Below are positions 61,701 to 64,000 of a stretch of 64,000 nucleotides of DNA, piece by piece (the first letter of the stretch is position 1; every line of letters starts with the position of its first letter). The position numbers and the translations under genes were made by a program. The notes below the pieces were generated by a model. It ran no database searches. It had not been told where the DNA came from and saw only the letters and a program-made list of their open reading frames with translations. Location of the stretch: assembly GCA_020747065.1 (NCBI GenBank), contig JAGMVK010000003.1, positions 2,170,001-2,234,000 of the forward strand, written 5' to 3'. This stretch comes from Cadophora sp. MPI-SDFR-AT-0126 (lineage: Eukaryota; Ascomycota; Leotiomycetes; Helotiales; Ploettnerulaceae).

Positions 61701-62066
61701 TCTTCGTCCGGACAGTTTGCTTTAATGAAAGCACATTTGTCTTCCGCATGGTGTACCAGGCGACACTGAGATGTGAAAAACGTTAGCTTTGAGACTCCAA
61801 CGGTAAAGGAATCATGGAAATATAATGATCTGACCCACCTCTTCGTCCCTCTTCACGAGTCGGGTGATGTCCAACTGCTCCAAAGCTCTCCTTTGCGCTA
61901 CCCCATACTGAGCGCCGTGTTGATATCTGGCAGACTGGTCTGCAACGAGGCTGATGATTGCCAGCAGGGACAAGCAGAGCACGGTAACGTAGAAGGCACG
62001 AAATCTAAATGTCCTCGGCGATCGCGATGTGCGATTCGGCACCGCCTTTGGAGATGGTTGTCGCAT
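58781..62066 (-). CDS. Sodium/calcium exchanger family protein (YDL206W-like)
   Basis: 1,070 residues from exons 62066-61839 and 61765-58781 on the minus strand. It is a membrane transporter of the Ca2+/cation antiporter superfamily, probably in vacuolar or other internal membranes. After an N-terminal hydrophobic segment (FYVTVLCLSLLAIISLVA) and a Cys-containing lumenal stretch (CRLVHHAEDKCAF; ANCPDEEAG; YYCDLP), the first exchanger half carries the alpha-1 motif GNGSPD (residues 168-173). The second carries AVGNSLGDLVAD with GNS at 938-940. Between them lies a ~500-residue cytosolic loop, Ser/Pro-rich and acidic, a likely regulatory insert. The C-terminal half has at least five hydrophobic helices. 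Family assignment is firm; ion specificity and membrane are inferred. It is divergent from BRN1. Confidence 0.9.
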
Positions 62067-62811
62067 GTTCCACGAGCATCATAACCTGGAGCACATCGAG
62101 GATGGAAGGAAAAAGTTGTACAATGCTGATGCGATGGATTGCCGAGTCCTCAATGAGGTGGGAGGGACAAGAAAATGGATATGGGAGCGAAGGTGGAAGT
62201 GGGAATGGGCCGGAGGGGATGGCAATCAAGCATTGTGTCGTGTCGGGTCTGGGACAATCAGTGCCACTTCCAAGCCACGGCAAGTGCAGGAAGCGATGAC
62301 GCTGCCCTGAATGCGATGCGATCTGCCCTGCCCTGCCCTCCCTGCCTGCCTGCCTCTGGCTCGTCGCAATGGGGAAGCTGCACAGAAGCCCACTAAGATA
62401 AGGTAGAGAGCGATAACAGGAGCCAGGTACAGTGGAGTGGCAGTGAAGTGGCCAACCAAGAAGGCAGAATATCGAATAGATTCGTAATCTTCAGCAGGTC
62501 AAGTAGCGAGTGATCAATCCTCATTTTGAACATGCTAGCTTTACAAACAAGCAGAATAATAAGTCGCAGAATGGGTAAAATGGCGATCAATCATGCGATT
62601 GACAATTCACCCTAGCCATGGGTTTGGTTGTAGTATCATGATTAAATTCATTCAGCATGATCCGTCCAGTACGGAAGTCGAGATCTTCAGCCACGCTAGC
62701 GGGTTGCTGGGCGTGGGCCTGTAAACAAGCGCGTCCTCCACAAAGTAAACACGGATTTCAAGATTAACCACAATTCTTTTCATCGAATAACGAAAACAAA
62801 GCGGACTCACA
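62067..62811. other. Divergent exchanger/BRN1 promoter region
   Basis: 745 bp between divergent starts. It includes a C-rich CCCTG/CCTG repeat (about 62,328-62,357). No gene was recognised. Confidence 0.5.
62328..62357. repeat. Imperfect CCCTG / CCTG tandem repeat
   Basis: Three CCCTG-type units are followed by three CCTG units in the intergenic region between divergent genes. Confidence 0.75.
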
Positions 62812-64000
62812 ATGCCTCGGGTTGCGCAAAACCCTCGTGGAGCCAGCAATGGCAGAGTTGCTTCTGGTTCCATAGCAGCATCTTCATTCAAATCGCCCGT
62901 GAAGTAAGGAGTTCACCAAGCGTGTGTCAACTATTCTAATCTTGCCAAGGATCCCTCTCAACGATGATGCGCAAGAGAAGGCAAAACGCCTGCAGTCGCG
63001 GCATGCGCTCCATGATATACATATGAACCAGATAAAGGCGGCAGCGTCTCCAATGCGCAAATTGAGCAGCTTCGAACGAGCCGGCAGTTCTTCTCCATCC
63101 TCCAATCCCAAGACACCGAGGCGAACATCAGGAAAGGAGAATGATCTCGATGGAGGTGTCATGATGGTTGGCGGTACGGCAGTCACCCCTATGAAGCGCG
63201 TACCTCTGCTTGCCAATTTCGAGGAATGGATGAAGATGGCTACGGATAACAAAATCAATGCGGCCAATTCATGGAACTTTGCCCTGATCGATTACTTCCA
63301 CGATATGTCGCTGCTGAAGGAAGGAGATGGCGTCAACTTTCAGAAAGCCAGCTGTACATTGGACGGTTGCGTGAAGATATACACCAGTAGAGTCGACAGT
63401 GTGGCGACCGAGACCGGAAAGCTTCTAAGTGGATTGGCAGACAGTGGGAACAACAAGAAGAAGAAAGGCGAAAACGAGGAGGGTGAAGAGAGTGAAGAAG
63501 AAGTGGAGGACGAAGATGGAGTGGTCAGGAAGAAGCCAAAGAAGCGGGTAAGCAACATCTTTTTTTAAATGATTTACTTTCGATGCATTTACGATTGCGT
63601 AATTTTCAATGGATGGCCGATTGAATTGCAAGCGCGATTTGTATCGGCATCGTTGGCATATTTCTGTTGCTGTGCTGTGCAACTCTTCTTTCAGCCCATG
63701 AGCTTCAGGTGACAGATACGGCGATGTGAGCAACACCACTTTTTGTAACGCTAGCTGTAGCTGAATAACGTCCTGGCTGTCACATACGACCACAGACTGA
63801 GGAGAATTGGGCATCCCGTCCGCTCTGCCATACACAAGCCTCAGATCGGCAGATTAGTAGTTGGGTGGGTGACCACCAGCGAATACCTGCTGTTGTATGT
63901 TTTTTTAGTGTGTTTTTGCATTTAGCATGATCTTTGTAGATACCATTGTCACTCTATGAAGAAGTTTCTTTATAGCGGTAGTGATAATTATCCTCCCTCC
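62812..64000 (+). CDS. BRN1: Condensin subunit Brn1/Cnd2 (Barren kleisin), 5' part
   Basis: Kleisin subunit of condensin, bridging Smc2 and Smc4 heads for mitotic chromosome compaction. Exons visible: 62812-62903 and 62950-63547; coding continues past the window. The start is MPRVAQNPRGASNGRVASGS. After IPLNDDAQEKAKRLQSRHAL the conserved Barren N-domain is clear: NFEEWMKMATDNKINAANSW, FALIDYFHDMSLLKEGDGVN, FQKASCTLDGCVKIYTSRVD and SVATETGKLLSGLAD, the segment that contacts the Smc2 neck. An acidic linker follows, ending KKPKKR at a GTAAGC donor (63548). No following exon is visible in the remaining 453 bp, which instead contain a 5S rRNA gene. Either a long intron contains that gene or the gene is truncated. 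Confidence 0.93.
63782..63900 (+). rRNA. 5S ribosomal RNA
   Basis: 119 nt with the fungal 5S layout. The 5' ACATACGACC pairs with the 3' GTTGTATGT (helix I). GAATTGGGCATCCCGTCCGC and ATCGGC/GATTAGTAG regions are present, as is the internal C-box GGTGGGTGACCACCAGCGAA. Helix II differs from the more familiar sequence but is complementary (CTGAGG with CCTCAG), arguing for function. Pezizomycotina have dispersed 5S genes rather than tandem arrays, which fits. It is transcribed by Pol III from internal promoters, on the same strand as BRN1. Confidence 0.95.
63900..63906 (+). terminator. Pol III T-run terminator of the 5S gene
   Basis: Seven T residues begin at the last base of the 5S helix I, as expected for RNA polymerase III termination. 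Confidence 0.85.

Overview
This window is nuclear DNA from a filamentous ascomycete (Pezizomycotina; probably Leotiomycetes, although that rank is inference). Genes are split by 45-160 bp introns with GTAAGT/GTATGT-type donors, CTAAC/CTGAC-like branch sites and CAG/TAG acceptors. Zn2Cys6 and Crz1-type regulators are present, a 5S rRNA gene is dispersed among protein genes, and there are no operons. Gene models were built by hand from splice sites and reading-frame continuity, so exon ends are inferred. Every complete model sums to a multiple of three, one of them only after allowing for a 1-nt frameshift.

Left third (0-25 kb): a decayed or misassembled candidate gene with a G22 run (about 0.75-1.63 kb); GFA1, first enzyme of UDP-GlcNAc/chitin synthesis (+); a RING E3 ligase (-); a 2OG-Fe(II) dioxygenase-like protein (-); COX23 (+); the NatB subunit MDM20 (+); ILM1 (-); GGTase-I beta CDC43 (+); a secreted M20 peptidase (+); and a HAD phosphatase (-).

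Middle (25-43 kb): the calcineurin-responsive regulator CRZ1 (+); an MDR-type reductase (-); a ~2,080-residue repeat protein of unknown function (+) with about two dozen acidic-W(G)-lysine-rich modules, which is the most unusual object here; and a membrane-anchored DUF3445/heme N-demethylase-like protein (+).

Right third (43-64 kb): a 12-exon Zn2Cys6 regulator (-); peroxisomal 2,4-dienoyl-CoA reductase SPS19 ending in SKL (-), divergent from an Scm4/Atg33-like membrane protein (+); the spindle-positioning protein KAR9 (-); a large Na+/Ca2+-exchanger family protein (-), divergent from the 5' part of the condensin kleisin BRN1 (+), whose second visible intron carries a 5S rRNA gene and which runs off the window.

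The genes are mostly unrelated housekeeping functions. Loose themes are mitochondria (COX23, ILM1, Scm4/Atg33-like), calcium signalling (CRZ1, exchanger), and spindle/chromosomes (KAR9, BRN1). No transposon, CRISPR array, tRNA gene or secondary-metabolite cluster was recognised.
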